Below are positions 16,989 to 26,512 of a stretch of DNA of 64,000 nt, piece by piece (position 1 is the stretch's first letter; each line of letters starts with the position of its first letter). A program made the position numbers and the translations under genes. The notes below the pieces were generated by a model. The model saw only the letters and a list, made by a program, of their open reading frames with translations, had not been told where the DNA came from and did not search any database. The stretch is taken from positions 1,674,001-1,738,000 of the forward strand of contig NZ_CP126970.1 of the NCBI RefSeq assembly GCF_030252185.1, written 5' to 3'. The DNA is from Corynebacterium suedekumii. GTDB taxonomy: Bacteria > Actinomycetota > Actinomycetes > Mycobacteriales > Mycobacteriaceae.

Positions 16989-17023
16989 GTTACCCCGAAC
17001 CCGAACCAGAAAGGCCCAGCCCC

Positions 17024-18136
17024 ATGAGCGCCCCCGTCTCCCTCGACAATTCCCCCTCCACCTCCAACCAGCGTGTCCGCGCGTTCCATGACCTGCCCAG
17101 TCCGGCGCAGGTGCAGGCGGAGCAGCCGTTGACACCCGAGCAGCTGGCCGCGGTCGCGCGGGACCGGCAGGACATCGCGGACATCTTCGCCGGTGACGAT
17201 GACCGCCTGGTGGTGGTCGTCGGGCCGTGTTCGATCCATGATCCGGTCGCCGCGGCGGACTACGCCAACCGGCTGGCACCGCTGGCCCGCCGGCTGGATG
17301 AGGATCTCAAGGTGGTGATGCGGGTGTACTTCGAGAAGCCGCGCACCACGGTGGGGTGGAAGGGGCTGATCAACGATCCGCACCTGAACAACACCTTCGA
17401 CGTCGCGCACGGGCTGCAGCTGGCGCGGACGGTGCTCACCGAGGTGGTCAACCTGGGGTTGCCCACGGCGTGTGAGTTCCTCGAGCCGAATTCGCCGCAG
17501 TACTACGCAGATGCGGTGGCGTGGGGTGCCATCGGTGCGCGGACGACGGAGTCGCAGGTGCACCGGCAGCTGGCGTCGGGGATGTCCATGCCCATCGGGT
17601 TCAAGAACGGGACGGACGGCAACATCCAGGTCGCGCTCGACGCGGTGTCGGCGGCGGCGAAGCCGCACTTCTTCTTCGGCACCTCCGATGACGGGCACCC
17701 GGCGGTGGTGGAGACGGCCGGTAACGGCAACTGCCATGTCATCCTGCGTGGGGGAAGTGCGGGCCCGAACTTCGACGCGGAGTCGGTGGGGCGGGTCGTC
17801 GCGAAGCTGGGGGAACGGGGCCAGACGCCGCGGTTGATGATCGACGCCTCCCACGCCAACTCGAACAAGGACCATGTGCGCCAGGCGGAGGTCGTGCGGG
17901 ACGTCGCGACGCAGATCGCGGCGGGCGGGGAGGCGATCGCCGGGGTGATGATGGAGTCCTTCCTCGTCGCCGGCGCGCAGAGCCTGGACCCGGCGAAGTT
18001 GCGGATCAACGGCGGTGAGGGGCTGGTGTACGGGCAGTCGGTGACGGATGCGTGCATGGACGTCGACACCACCGTCGACCTGCTCGCGGAGCTCGCCGCC
18101 GCGGTCCGTGCCCGCCGGGAGGCCGCTGCGGGATAG
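17024..18136 (+). CDS. 3-deoxy-7-phosphoheptulonate synthase, class I (AroF/AroG type)
   Basis: DAHP synthase condenses phosphoenolpyruvate and erythrose 4-phosphate, the entry step of the shikimate pathway. The 370-residue class I enzyme has GPCSIHDP, the KPRTTVGWKGLINDP block, GARTTESQ, IGFKNGTDG, the metal-site segment HFFFGT and LMIDASHANSNK. Class I members are feedback-inhibited by Phe, Tyr or Trp; the leader peptide suggests Phe/Tyr control here. It ends 10 bases before the Z-prenyl synthase gene. Confidence 0.93.
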   Translation: MSAPVSLDNSPSTSNQRVRAFHDLPSPAQVQAEQPLTPEQLAAVARDRQDIADIFAGDDDRLVVVVGPCSIHDPVAAADYANRLAPLARRLDEDLKVVMRVYFEKPRTTVGWKGLINDPHLNNTFDVAHGLQLARTVLTEVVNLGLPTACEFLEPNSPQYYADAVAWGAIGARTTESQVHRQLASGMSMPIGFKNGTDGNIQVALDAVSAAAKPHFFFGTSDDGHPAVVETAGNGNCHVILRGGSAGPNFDAESVGRVVAKLGERGQTPRLMIDASHANSNKDHVRQAEVVRDVATQIAAGGEAIAGVMMESFLVAGAQSLDPAKLRINGGEGLVYGQSVTDACMDVDTTVDLLAELAAAVRARREAAAG

Positions 18137-18146
18137 ACTGTGAGGC

Positions 18147-18913
18147 GTGAAAATGTCGCGCCTTCTCTATCCCCTCTACGAGGCTCGCCTGCTGCGTGAG
18201 CTCAAGGGCCTGCGGCAGCCGAAGCACATCGCCATCATGGCCGACGGCAACCGGCGGTGGGCCCGGGAGGCCGGGCACGCCGACATCAGCCACGGCCACC
18301 GGGTGGGCGCGAAGAAGATCGGTGAGGTCGTCCACTGGTGCGACGAGACCGAGGTGGAGGTCATCACCGTCTACCTGCTGTCCACCGAGAATCTCAGCCG
18401 TGAGGCCGCGGAACTGACCCTGCTGTTCGGCATCATCGGTGACGTGGTCGACGAGCTCTCCGGTGAGGACTACACCTGCCGCGTCCGCCTCGTCGGGCAC
18501 CTGGAGTTGCTGCCGCCGGAGGTGGCCTCCCGCCTGCGGACCTCCGCGGCGCCGACGAGGAGCGCACCGGCATCACCGTCAACATCGCCGTCGGCTACGG
18601 CGGGCGCCAGGAGATCGTCGACGCGGTGCGTGACCTCATCGACGAGGAGATCGCCGCCGGCACCCCGGCCACCGACCTGGCCGCCAAGGTCACCGCCGAC
18701 TCCCTGTCCACCCACCTGTACACCTCGGGCCAGCCGGACCCGGACCTGGTGATCCGCACCTCCGGCGAGCAGCGGCTGTCCGGTTTCCTGCTGTGGCAGG
18801 CCGCCTACTCGGAGATCTGGTTCACCGACACCTACTGGCCCGCCTTCCGCCGCCTCGACCTGCTGCGCGCCCTGCGCGAGTACTCCCGCCGCTCCCGACG
18901 ATTCGGAAAATGA
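18147..18913 (+). pseudogene. uppS: Short-chain Z-isoprenyl diphosphate synthase, frame broken by a 1-base loss
   Basis: The product would be a cis-prenyltransferase that extends (E,E)- or geranyl diphosphate for decaprenyl carriers, like the Z-FPP synthase next to mca in mycobacteria. The first frame gives good similarity to about residue 130 (IAIMADGNRRWAR with catalytic Asp33, LLSTENLSR). From about 18545 similarity continues only in the next frame ([19 protein letters not shown], then [11 protein letters not shown]). One missing base near 18531-18560 explains this; adding one gives about 255 residues, the usual length. It is either a real inactivation or a sequence error. Confidence 0.85.
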
Positions 18914-18924
18914 TCAGGAGAATC

Positions 18925-19449
18925 ATGACCGCCACCGTGCTCTACCAGTCCTTCTACGGCTCCACCCGCCAGTACGCCGAGGCTCTCGCGAGCCAGCTGG
19001 GCACCGTCGCGCAGGAGATCCCGGAGGATCCCTCGCGTATCGACGTCCCCCCTGCCGCACCCCTCATCGTCCTCTCCCCGGTGCACGGCCCCGCCGTCGC
19101 CGGTGCGGACCTGCTGAAGAAGCTGGATCTCACCGGCACCCCGGCCGCCCTGTGCTCCGTCGGCATGACCCTGTCGGAGGAGGCCCGCGACAAGGACCGC
19201 TCCGCCGGGCTGCTCGGCGAGAAGAAGGACGCGGTCACCCGCTTCTACCTGCCCGGACGCATGAACTACTCGGAACTGACGGGCAGACACCGCACCATCA
19301 TGCGCACCATCATCACCGCGATCCGCATGAAGCCGGGCAAGTCCGACAATGACCGGGCGATGATCGACGCCAACGACCGCGACGTCGACCGCGTCGACCT
19401 CGCGGAGCTGGACCCGGTCGTGGCGTGGGCCCGGGCCAACGGCGCCTAG
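18925..19449 (+). CDS. Flavodoxin-domain protein
   Basis: The 174-residue protein starts with the flavodoxin FMN-phosphate loop ([17 protein letters not shown], residues 5-21) and has [10 protein letters not shown] where the second flavin loop lies. The C-terminal half ([27 protein letters not shown]) resembles the HemG/menaquinone-dependent protoporphyrinogen oxidase group, but the reaction is not certain. ATG 18925 has AGGAG (18916-18920) upstream; a start at 18910 would overlap the uppS stop. It is convergent with coaA and overlaps it by 4 bases. Confidence 0.75.
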   Translation: MTATVLYQSFYGSTRQYAEALASQLGTVAQEIPEDPSRIDVPPAAPLIVLSPVHGPAVAGADLLKKLDLTGTPAALCSVGMTLSEEARDKDRSAGLLGEKKDAVTRFYLPGRMNYSELTGRHRTIMRTIITAIRMKPGKSDNDRAMIDANDRDVDRVDLAELDPVVAWARANGA

Positions 19450-20372
19450 ATCTTGCGCATCCGCACCCGCTCGACGAGGTGATCGGCGCCCTTGCGCAGC
19501 ACCAGGGAGGCCCGCACCCGGGTGGGCAGGATGTTCTCCACCAGGTTGGGCAGGTTGATGGACTGCCAGATCTCGCGCGCCTCGGCGGCGGCCCGCTCAT
19601 CACCTAAGTCGGCGTAGTGGGAGAAGTGCGCTCCGGGCTCCCGGAACGCGGTGGTGCGTAGCTGGAGGAAGCGGTCGATGTACCACTTCTCGATGTCCTC
19701 GGTCCGCGCATCGACGTACACCGAGAAGTCGAACAGGTCCGAGATCATCAGCGTCGGGCCGGTCTGCAGCACGTTGAGGCCCTCGACGATGAGGATGTCC
19801 GGCTGGGAGACCGTCTGCACCTGGTCCGGCACCCGGTCGTAGAGGCGGTGGGAGTAGACGGGCGCATCGACGGAACGGGAGCCGGCCTTGACGTCGGTGA
19901 CGAACCGCAGCAGCGCCCGCTGGTCGTAGGACTCCGGGAAACCCTTGCGTTTCATGATGCCCCGGGCGTTGAGCTCCGCGGCCGGCAGCAGGAACCCGTC
20001 GGTGGTGACCAGGTCCACCCGCGGGTGCGAGTCCCAGCGCTGCAGCAGCACCTGCAGCAGGCGGGCGGTGGTGGACTTGCCCACCGCGACGGAGCCGGCG
20101 ACGCCGATGATGAAGGGCACGTGCCCGGAGGAGTTGCCCAGGAACGTCTCGGTCGCGGCGATGAGCTTCTGCCGGGCCGAGACCTGCAGGTGGATGAGTC
20201 GCGAGAGCGGCAGATAGACCTCCGCGACCTCCTCGAGGTCGATGTTCTCGCCGATACCGCGCAGCTCCTCGACCTCGTCGGCGGTGAGCACCTGGGGCAT
20301 GGACTTACGCAGGGCGCGCCACGAGGCACGGTCGAAATCCACGTAGGGGGAGCTGTCCTTGGGGCGCGACAT
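19446..20372 (-). CDS. coaA: Pantothenate kinase, type I
   Basis: CoaA phosphorylates pantothenate, the first step of coenzyme A synthesis. The 308-residue protein has the P-loop [11 protein letters not shown] (91-101), VTTDGFLLP, the [11 protein letters not shown] block, and the C-terminal HFSHYADL region of prokaryotic type I enzymes that are inhibited by CoA. ATG 20372 follows GGAGG closely; ATG 20381 is a possible alternative. It is divergent from glyA across 130 bases. Confidence 0.93.
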   Translation of the reverse strand: MSRPKDSSPYVDFDRASWRALRKSMPQVLTADEVEELRGIGENIDLEEVAEVYLPLSRLIHLQVSARQKLIAATETFLGNSSGHVPFIIGVAGSVAVGKSTTARLLQVLLQRWDSHPRVDLVTTDGFLLPAAELNARGIMKRKGFPESYDQRALLRFVTDVKAGSRSVDAPVYSHRLYDRVPDQVQTVSQPDILIVEGLNVLQTGPTLMISDLFDFSVYVDARTEDIEKWYIDRFLQLRTTAFREPGAHFSHYADLGDERAAAEAREIWQSINLPNLVENILPTRVRASLVLRKGADHLVERVRMRKI

Positions 20373-20449
20373 GGCCTCCATTGTGTCACCGGGCACGCTG
20401 CGGACCCGGTTCGGGGGTATCGGGCAGCGATGGGCCGGTGACGGGGCGG

Positions 20450-20455
20450 TAAGCT
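20450..20455 (+). promoter_or_regulatory. Probable glyA -10 box
   Basis: TAAGCT sits 47 bases before ATG 20503, giving a leader of about 40 bases that includes GAAAGG (20482-20487). No clear -35 is visible. Confidence 0.45.
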
Positions 20456-20502
20456 TCACAGGCGACTGCCGTGAACTCACCGAAAGGTTGGCCCTTACCC
20501 CC

Positions 20503-21801
20503 ATGTCCTACGCACCCGATGATCTGCGCTACCAGGAACTGTCCGTGCTTGATCCGGAGGTGGCCGCGGCCATCGACGGTGAGCTGCACCGTCAGCGCGA
20601 CACCCTCGAGATGATCGCCTCCGAGAACTTCGTGCCGCGCGCCGTGCTGCAGGCACAGGGCTCGGTGTTCACCAACAAGTACGCCGAGGGCTACCCGGGC
20701 CGCCGCTACTACGGCGGCTGCGAGAACGCCGACATCGTCGAGGACCTGGCCCGCAACCGTGCCAAGGAGCTGTTCGACGCCGAGTTCGCCAATGTCCAGC
20801 CCCACTCCGGCGCCCAGGCCAACGCCGCCGTCCTCCACGCCCTGGCCGATGCCGGCGACAAGATCATGGGTCTGTCCCTGGCCCACGGTGGTCACCTCAC
20901 CCACGGCATGAAGCTCAACTTCTCCGGCAAGCTCTACGAGGTCGTCGCCTACGAGGTCGACCCGGAGACCATGCGCATCGACATGGACCGCGTCCGCGAG
21001 CAGGCCCTCGCCGAGCGCCCCAAGGTCCTCATCGCCGGCTGGTCCGCCTACCCGCGCACCCTCGATTTCGAGGCGTTCCGCTCCATCGCCGACGAGATCG
21101 GTGCCGCCCTGTGGACCGACATGGCCCACTTCGCCGGCCTCGTCGCCGCCGACCTGCACCCCTCCCCGGTGCCGTACTCCGACGTCGTGTCCTCCACCGT
21201 GCACAAGACCCTCGGCGGCCCGCGTTCCGGTCTCATCCTGGCCAAGCAGGACTGGGCGAAGAAGCTCAACTCCGCCGTCTTCCCCGGCCAGCAGGGCGGC
21301 CCGCTCATGCACGTCATCGCCGCCAAGGCCGTGGCGCTGAAGATCGCCGCCACCGAGGACTTCCGTGAGCGCCAGGCCCGCACCATCGAGGGTGCGAAGA
21401 TCCTCGCCGAGCGCCTCACCGCCAGTGACGCGAAGGCCGCCGGCGTCGACGTGCTCACCGGCGGCACCGACGTCCACCTCGTCCTCGCCGACCTGCGCAA
21501 CTCCGAGATGGACGGCCAGCAGGCCGAGGACCTCCTCCACGAGGTGGGCATCACCGTCAACCGCAACGCCGTGCCGAACGACCCGCGCCCGCCGATGGTC
21601 ACCTCCGGCCTGCGCATCGGCACCCCGGCCCTGGCCACCCGTGGCTTCGACACCGCCGCGTTCACCGAGGTCGCCGACATCATCGGCACCGCCCTCGCGC
21701 AGGGCAGGAACGCCGACGTGGACTCGCTGCGCGGCCGCGTGGGCAAGCTCGCCGAGCAGTACCCGCTGTACGACGGCCTGGAGGACTGGAAGCTCCACTA
21801 G
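20503..21801 (+). CDS. glyA: Serine hydroxymethyltransferase
   Basis: GlyA makes glycine and 5,10-methylene-tetrahydrofolate from serine. The 432-residue PLP enzyme has [44 protein letters not shown], the PLP-lysine motif [16 protein letters not shown] and [13 protein letters not shown] 20503 gives the family length; a TTG at 20488 directly after GAAAGG is an alternative start. Folate-linked neighbours (pabAB and a pabC-like gene, 14 bases downstream) suggest a one-carbon/folate unit. Confidence 0.96.
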   Translation: MSYAPDDLRYQELSVLDPEVAAAIDGELHRQRDTLEMIASENFVPRAVLQAQGSVFTNKYAEGYPGRRYYGGCENADIVEDLARNRAKELFDAEFANVQPHSGAQANAAVLHALADAGDKIMGLSLAHGGHLTHGMKLNFSGKLYEVVAYEVDPETMRIDMDRVREQALAERPKVLIAGWSAYPRTLDFEAFRSIADEIGAALWTDMAHFAGLVAADLHPSPVPYSDVVSSTVHKTLGGPRSGLILAKQDWAKKLNSAVFPGQQGGPLMHVIAAKAVALKIAATEDFRERQARTIEGAKILAERLTASDAKAAGVDVLTGGTDVHLVLADLRNSEMDGQQAEDLLHEVGITVNRNAVPNDPRPPMVTSGLRIGTPALATRGFDTAAFTEVADIIGTALAQGRNADVDSLRGRVGKLAEQYPLYDGLEDWKLH

Positions 21802-21815
21802 GCCCACTGGGCGCC

Positions 21816-23759
21816 ATGCGCATCCTGGTCATCGACAACGTCGACTCCTTCACCTTCAACCTCGTCGCCTACGTCGAGGACGTCACCGGCACCACGCCCA
21901 CGGTCATCCGCAACGATGAACCGGGCTGGGACGCCGGTCGGGTGGCCGAGTTCGACGCGGTGATCATCTCGCCCGGCCCCGGCCGTCCCGACCGGCCGGG
22001 CGACATCGGCATCGGCCTCGAGGTGCTTCGCGACGCCCGCGTCCCCGTCCTCGGCGTCTGCCTCGGCCACCAGGCCCTCGCGCACGCCTGGGGTGGGGAG
22101 ATCTCGCTCGCCCCGACCCCGGTCCACGGTCGGGTCTCCGCGGTCCACCACGACGGCACCGGCCTGTTCGCCGGCCTGCCGCCGCGTATCGACGTCGTCC
22201 GCTACCACTCCCTCGTGGTCACCACCGTGCCCGAGGTTCTCGAGGTCACCGCCCGCACCGACGACGGCCTGGTCATGTGCCTGGCCCACCGGCACCTGCC
22301 GCAGTGGGGCGTGCAGTTCCACCCCGAGTCGATCGGCGGGTTCGACGGGCACGCGATCATCGCCTCCTTCCTCCGGCTGGCCGCCGAACGCAACCGGCGC
22401 TCCCGTTCCCGGTGGCGGCTGCACACCGTCACCGTCGACGCCGAGGTGTCGGGGGAGGCCGTCCAGGAACTGCTGGCGGAGAACTCCTTCTGGCTCGACT
22501 CCACCACCACCGACCACGGCACCGGGCGTTTCTCCTACCTCGGCGACGGCTCCGGCCCCCTGGCCCGGGTGTGGACCGGGCGGGCGGGCACCGTCCTGGA
22601 CACCCTCGCCGCGGACCTGGCCGCCAACACCATCGACGCGGGCGACGTGGACTTCGACTTCACCTGCGGATGGGTCGGCTGGCTCGGCTATGAACTCAAG
22701 TCCGAGTGCGGCGGGGCGGCAGCGCATACGTCCCGCTACCCGGACGTCGGCTTGATCTTCGCCGACCGGGCCGTGGTCATCGACCACGCCCTGCAGCGCA
22801 CCCACGTCATCGCGCTCATCGGCTCGGAGCATGACGCCGCCCAGCGGGCGTGGTGCGCGGAGACCGCGCAGCTGGTGGCGGAGCTGACGGAGCCGGTGGT
22901 CTCGGCTGTGGTGGGGCACGGGGGCGTCGATACGCTGCGGGCACGGCACCCGCGGGAGGAATACCTCGACCTGGTGGACAGCTGCCTGGCGGAAATCCGC
23001 ATGGGTGAGACCTACGAGGTGTGTCTGACCAACGAGCTCACCGCCGACGGCACCTTCGGGGCAGGGGCGTACACGGCGCTGCGGGCGGCCAACCCCACCC
23101 CCTTCGGCTCCCTGCTGCGCATTGGCGGGGTCACGGTGCTCTCCTCCACACCCGAACGTTTCCTGCGGGTCAGTGCCGGCGGGGTCGTGGAGTCCCGGCC
23201 CATCAAGGGCACCCGACCGCGCGGTGCGGACCCCCGGGAGGATGCCCGGCTGCGTTCGGACCTGGCGGTCAGCGCCAAGGACCGGGCCGAGAACCTCATG
23301 ATCGTCGACCTCGTGCGCAACGACCTCACCCGCATCGCCGAACCCGGGAGTGTGCGCGCCCAACCGCTGTTCCAGGTCGAGTCCTACGCCACCGTCCACC
23401 AGCTGGTGAGCACCGTCACCTGCCGGCTCGGTGAGGGGCGCACGGCCGTGGACACGGTGCGCGCCTGCTTCCCGGGCGGATCCATGACCGGCGCCCCGAA
23501 GTTGCGGACGATGGACATCATCGACCGGCTCGAGGGTGGACCCCGGGGCATCTACTCCGGGGCGATCGGCTACTTCTCGCTCAACGGCGCGATGGACCTG
23601 GCCATGGTCATCCGGACGATCGTCGCCACCCCGGACGGCGTGAGCTACGGCGTCGGCGGGGCGGTCATCGCCCTGTCGGACCCGCCCGGCGAGTACGAGG
23701 AGACGGTGACCAAGTCCGCACCGCTGCTGCGGCTGCTCGGCCAGGAGTTTCCCGCATGA
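21816..23759 (+). CDS. pabAB: Aminodeoxychorismate synthase, fused PabA-PabB
   Basis: This is a fusion of 647 residues. The glutaminase part (about 1-190) has GVCLGHQALAH with nucleophile Cys82 and HPES (His169, Glu171). The chorismate-binding part (about 215-647) has ESRPIKGTRPRG, RAENLMIVDLVRNDL, FPGGSMTGAPK and IYSGAIGY. The enzyme aminates chorismate to 4-amino-4-deoxychorismate for p-aminobenzoate and folate. The PIKGT lysine marks aminodeoxychorismate synthase rather than anthranilate synthase. It overlaps the next gene by 4 bases. Confidence 0.93.
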   Translation: MRILVIDNVDSFTFNLVAYVEDVTGTTPTVIRNDEPGWDAGRVAEFDAVIISPGPGRPDRPGDIGIGLEVLRDARVPVLGVCLGHQALAHAWGGEISLAPTPVHGRVSAVHHDGTGLFAGLPPRIDVVRYHSLVVTTVPEVLEVTARTDDGLVMCLAHRHLPQWGVQFHPESIGGFDGHAIIASFLRLAAERNRRSRSRWRLHTVTVDAEVSGEAVQELLAENSFWLDSTTTDHGTGRFSYLGDGSGPLARVWTGRAGTVLDTLAADLAANTIDAGDVDFDFTCGWVGWLGYELKSECGGAAAHTSRYPDVGLIFADRAVVIDHALQRTHVIALIGSEHDAAQRAWCAETAQLVAELTEPVVSAVVGHGGVDTLRARHPREEYLDLVDSCLAEIRMGETYEVCLTNELTADGTFGAGAYTALRAANPTPFGSLLRIGGVTVLSSTPERFLRVSAGGVVESRPIKGTRPRGADPREDARLRSDLAVSAKDRAENLMIVDLVRNDLTRIAEPGSVRAQPLFQVESYATVHQLVSTVTCRLGEGRTAVDTVRACFPGGSMTGAPKLRTMDIIDRLEGGPRGIYSGAIGYFSLNGAMDLAMVIRTIVATPDGVSYGVGGAVIALSDPPGEYEETVTKSAPLLRLLGQEFPA

Positions 23760-24490
23760 TTTACCGCTGGAACGGTGCGCGGCTGGTGGAGTGCGCGGAA
23801 CCGTCGACGCCACCGGACGTGGTTGACTCCTGGGTGCAACGGGACGGTCACCGCTGCGCCACCGAGGCACGGCACCGGGAACGATTCGCCGCGAACGTCC
23901 CCGGGGCAGGGGAGTTCCTTGATGCGGTGTTCGCCCACCCCTGGCCGACGGAGCAGGCGTGGTTCCCGCGGATCGAAGCCCACGGACACGACCTCTACCT
24001 CCGCGTCCGCCCCGCACCACCGGTGCGGACCACCACCGTCCTGTGGATCCCACCCGATCCGGACCCCCGTCGGGTGCCCGGTGTCAAAGGCCCGGATCTC
24101 GCCGTGCTCGGAGAGCTGCGCCGTCAGGCACAGTCATTCGGCGCCGACGACGCTCTGCTGTGGACCCCGGACCGCCTCGGTCGCCTTGTCGCGGAGGCGG
24201 CGAACAGCGCGGTGGCCTGGTGGGAGGACGACCACCTCATGTTTCCCCAGCACCCGGGCCAGTTGCCCTCGGTGACCGCCGGAGCGACCGCGGACATGAT
24301 CTCCGGAGTCGGATCCCGGCCGATCACGGTCGAGGAACTCATGGCCTGCCCCGTCTGGGCGGGCAGCGCCCTGCACGGGTGGACCGAGGTCGTCGGCTGG
24401 GTCGGGCCGGCGGGGGAGTGCCTTCCGGCCGTCCGGGCGGACACGCCGATGACGGCGGAGCAGGTGTCGACGTTGCTGCGGTGGGGGTGA
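23756..24490 (+). CDS. PabC-like aminodeoxychorismate lyase / class IV aminotransferase homolog
   Basis: The 244-residue fold-type IV PLP protein contains the likely PLP lysine in VPGVKGPDLAVLGELRRQA and the family block EAANSAVAWWEDDHLMFPQHPGQLPSVT. It would convert aminodeoxychorismate to p-aminobenzoate and pyruvate, completing the step started by PabAB, with which it is translationally coupled (ATGA overlap). Similarity to model PabC is modest and the C-terminal half diverges, so the lyase function rests largely on context. Confidence 0.75.
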   Translation: MIYRWNGARLVECAEPSTPPDVVDSWVQRDGHRCATEARHRERFAANVPGAGEFLDAVFAHPWPTEQAWFPRIEAHGHDLYLRVRPAPPVRTTTVLWIPPDPDPRRVPGVKGPDLAVLGELRRQAQSFGADDALLWTPDRLGRLVAEAANSAVAWWEDDHLMFPQHPGQLPSVTAGATADMISGVGSRPITVEELMACPVWAGSALHGWTEVVGWVGPAGECLPAVRADTPMTAEQVSTLLRWG

Positions 24491-24576
24491 GGGTGGCGGC
24501 CCTGTCTGCAGTCAACTCCGGAACCGGGCCCTGAGGGGGTCGGATGAGGGTGGTTTCGGAGCTGAATGCAGCGGTC

Positions 24577-25158
24577 TCACACCCGCCAGTCGCCGAGCGC
24601 ACCTTCCAGGGCACCCAGGGCCGCCTCGATGAGCGGCCAGCGCTCATCCTCCGGGCAACCGGCCTCGTGCCAGCGGCGGGCCACGCGGTCGAGGAAGCCG
24701 ACCCAGCCCCGCAGGGCCCAGTCGTGCCGCGCCACGCCCGTGGTGCCGAGCAGTTCCGCCAGGCGGGTGACGAGGTCGGCGCGGGCGTCGTCCCGCACAG
24801 CCCGGGTGGCGGACGGTTCGCCGGGCCCGGAGATGAGGCTGGAGTCGGTGCGTACGTGGTCGAGGTGGACGATGAGCAGTTCCCGGACCCGGTCGCGGAC
24901 GGGTTGGCCGGGGGCCAGCTGCCCGACGGCGGCGTCCTGGGCGGCGTGGAGGCGGGACACGGCGTCGGCGACGACGGCGGCGTGGAGGCCGGCCTTGGCG
25001 GAGAAGTAGTGGAAGACCAGTGCCTGGGAGCTGCCGGAGGCGGCGGCGATGGCGGGGACCGACACCTCGGGGTAGGGGGCGGCGGCGAAGGCGTCGCGGG
25101 CGGCGTCGAGAATGACGGCGCGACGTTCGGCGGTGCTGAGGCGTCGGCGGGTGCTCAC
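24577..25158 (-). CDS. TetR-family transcriptional regulator
   Basis: The product has about 193 residues. The N-terminal helix-turn-helix (ILDAARDAFAAAPYPEVSVPAIAAASGSSQALVFHYF, about 14-50) is typical of TetR; the rest is an all-helical ligand and dimer domain. GTG 25158 is preferred because TATGCT lies 8 bases upstream on the minus strand (leaderless); TTG 25167 would add three residues. It is divergent from the amylase-like gene, and the 73-base gap with TTGAGT...ACTCAA half-sites probably holds its operator, so it likely controls both genes. Confidence 0.85.
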   Translation of the reverse strand: MSTRRRLSTAERRAVILDAARDAFAAAPYPEVSVPAIAAASGSSQALVFHYFSAKAGLHAAVVADAVSRLHAAQDAAVGQLAPGQPVRDRVRELLIVHLDHVRTDSSLISGPGEPSATRAVRDDARADLVTRLAELLGTTGVARHDWALRGWVGFLDRVARRWHEAGCPEDERWPLIEAALGALEGALGDWRV

Positions 25159-25231
25159 GGTTGACAAGCATAGCCGCTATTGAGTTAGAGTCAGTAATCA
25201 GTTATTGATCCCCACTCAACAGGAGTTTTCC

Positions 25232-26428
25232 ATGACGCTGCTCGATCACGCCGTCATCTGGCACGTCTATCCGCTCGGAGCTACCGGCGCCCCGACACGG
25301 GACTGGGGCGAGGAGGCGCACGCCCACCGCCTGCCCAGGCTCATCGACTGGCTCGACTATGTCGTCGAACTCGGCTGCGACACCCTGCTGCTCGCCCCGA
25401 TCTTCGACTCCGTCTCCCACGGCTACGACACCCTCGACCACTACCGCATCGACCCGCGCCTGGGCGACGAGGCCGACTTCGACCGCCTCATCGCCGAGTG
25501 CCGTTCCCGCGGGATCAGCGTGCTTCTCGACGGCGTGTTCAACCACGTCGCCGCCACCCATCCCATGGTGGCCGGTGGCGGCCCCGTCAAACGCGACGGC
25601 GACGGCAACCCCGTCGGCTGGGAGGGCCACGGCGACCTCGTGGAGCTGGACCACTCCGACCCCCGCACCGTGGACTTCGTCGCGGAGATCATGGAGTACT
25701 GGTTGGCCCGCGGCATCGCCGGCTGGCGCCTCGACGTCGCCTACGCCGTCCCGACCGACTTCTGGGCGCAGGTCACCGACCGGGTGCGGGCCACCTACCC
25801 GGACGCGGTCTTCCTCGGGGAGATCATCCACGGCGACTACCTCGGCCTCATCCACGACGGGCACCTGGACACCGTCACCCAGTACGAACTGTGGAAGGGC
25901 ATCTGGTCGGCGATCCAGAACGTCAACTTCTGGGAGCTCGACCATGCCCTCGGCCGCCACAACGAATTCGTGCAGGGTGGGTTCATGCAGACCTTCGTGG
26001 GCAACCATGACACCGACCGCATCGCCAGCGTCGTCGGTGACGCCGGTGCCGCGGTGGCCGCCATGCTCCTGTTCACCCTGCCCGGTGTGCCCAGCATCTA
26101 CTACGGCGACGAGCAGGCCTTCCGCGGCGAGAAGGGGGAGGGTTTCTCCACCGACGACGACCTCCGTCCGACTCTGCCGGACACCCCGGCCGGGCTGGCG
26201 CCGGAGGGGGAGTGGATGCATGCCCTGTACCGGCAGCTCATCGGCATGCGTCGCCGCCACCCGTGGCTGACGCGGGCGCGGGTCGAGGTCACCGACAAGC
26301 AGAACGAGCACATCTCCTACACCGTGACCGACGGGGAGCACCGCTGCGAGGTGACGGTGACCTTGCAGCCGGAGGTGACGGCACAGATCCGTTTCGACGA
26401 CGGCGAGGACGCCACCTTCACCTGGTGA
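25232..26428 (+). CDS. Alpha-amylase-family glycoside hydrolase (GH13-like)
   Basis: This is a cytosolic (beta/alpha)8 enzyme of 398 residues with no signal peptide. The four GH13 regions are present: DGVFNH (100-105), GWRLDVA with nucleophile Asp168, FLGEIIHG with acid/base Glu197, and FVGNHDTDR with Asp260. It probably acts on small alpha-glucosides, trehalose or maltooligosaccharides. ATG 25232 is preceded by AGGAG (25221-25225). The C-terminal beta-domain is short. Confidence 0.85.
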   Translation: MTLLDHAVIWHVYPLGATGAPTRDWGEEAHAHRLPRLIDWLDYVVELGCDTLLLAPIFDSVSHGYDTLDHYRIDPRLGDEADFDRLIAECRSRGISVLLDGVFNHVAATHPMVAGGGPVKRDGDGNPVGWEGHGDLVELDHSDPRTVDFVAEIMEYWLARGIAGWRLDVAYAVPTDFWAQVTDRVRATYPDAVFLGEIIHGDYLGLIHDGHLDTVTQYELWKGIWSAIQNVNFWELDHALGRHNEFVQGGFMQTFVGNHDTDRIASVVGDAGAAVAAMLLFTLPGVPSIYYGDEQAFRGEKGEGFSTDDDLRPTLPDTPAGLAPEGEWMHALYRQLIGMRRRHPWLTRARVEVTDKQNEHISYTVTDGEHRCEVTVTLQPEVTAQIRFDDGEDATFTW

Positions 26429-26442
26429 CCCGGACACGACGA

Positions 26443-26473
26443 AGCCCCGACCACCGTGACGGTGGTCGGGGCT
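26443..26473. terminator. Bidirectional hairpin between convergent genes
   Basis: A perfect 15-bp inverted repeat (26443-26457 and 26459-26473) with a one-base centre lies between the amylase gene and the convergent transporter. There is no long T-run on either side, so termination may be partial. Confidence 0.65.
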
Positions 26474-26512
26474 CTCGACGTCGGGGAGAGACTCAGTGGA
26501 GCGTGGGGGCTC

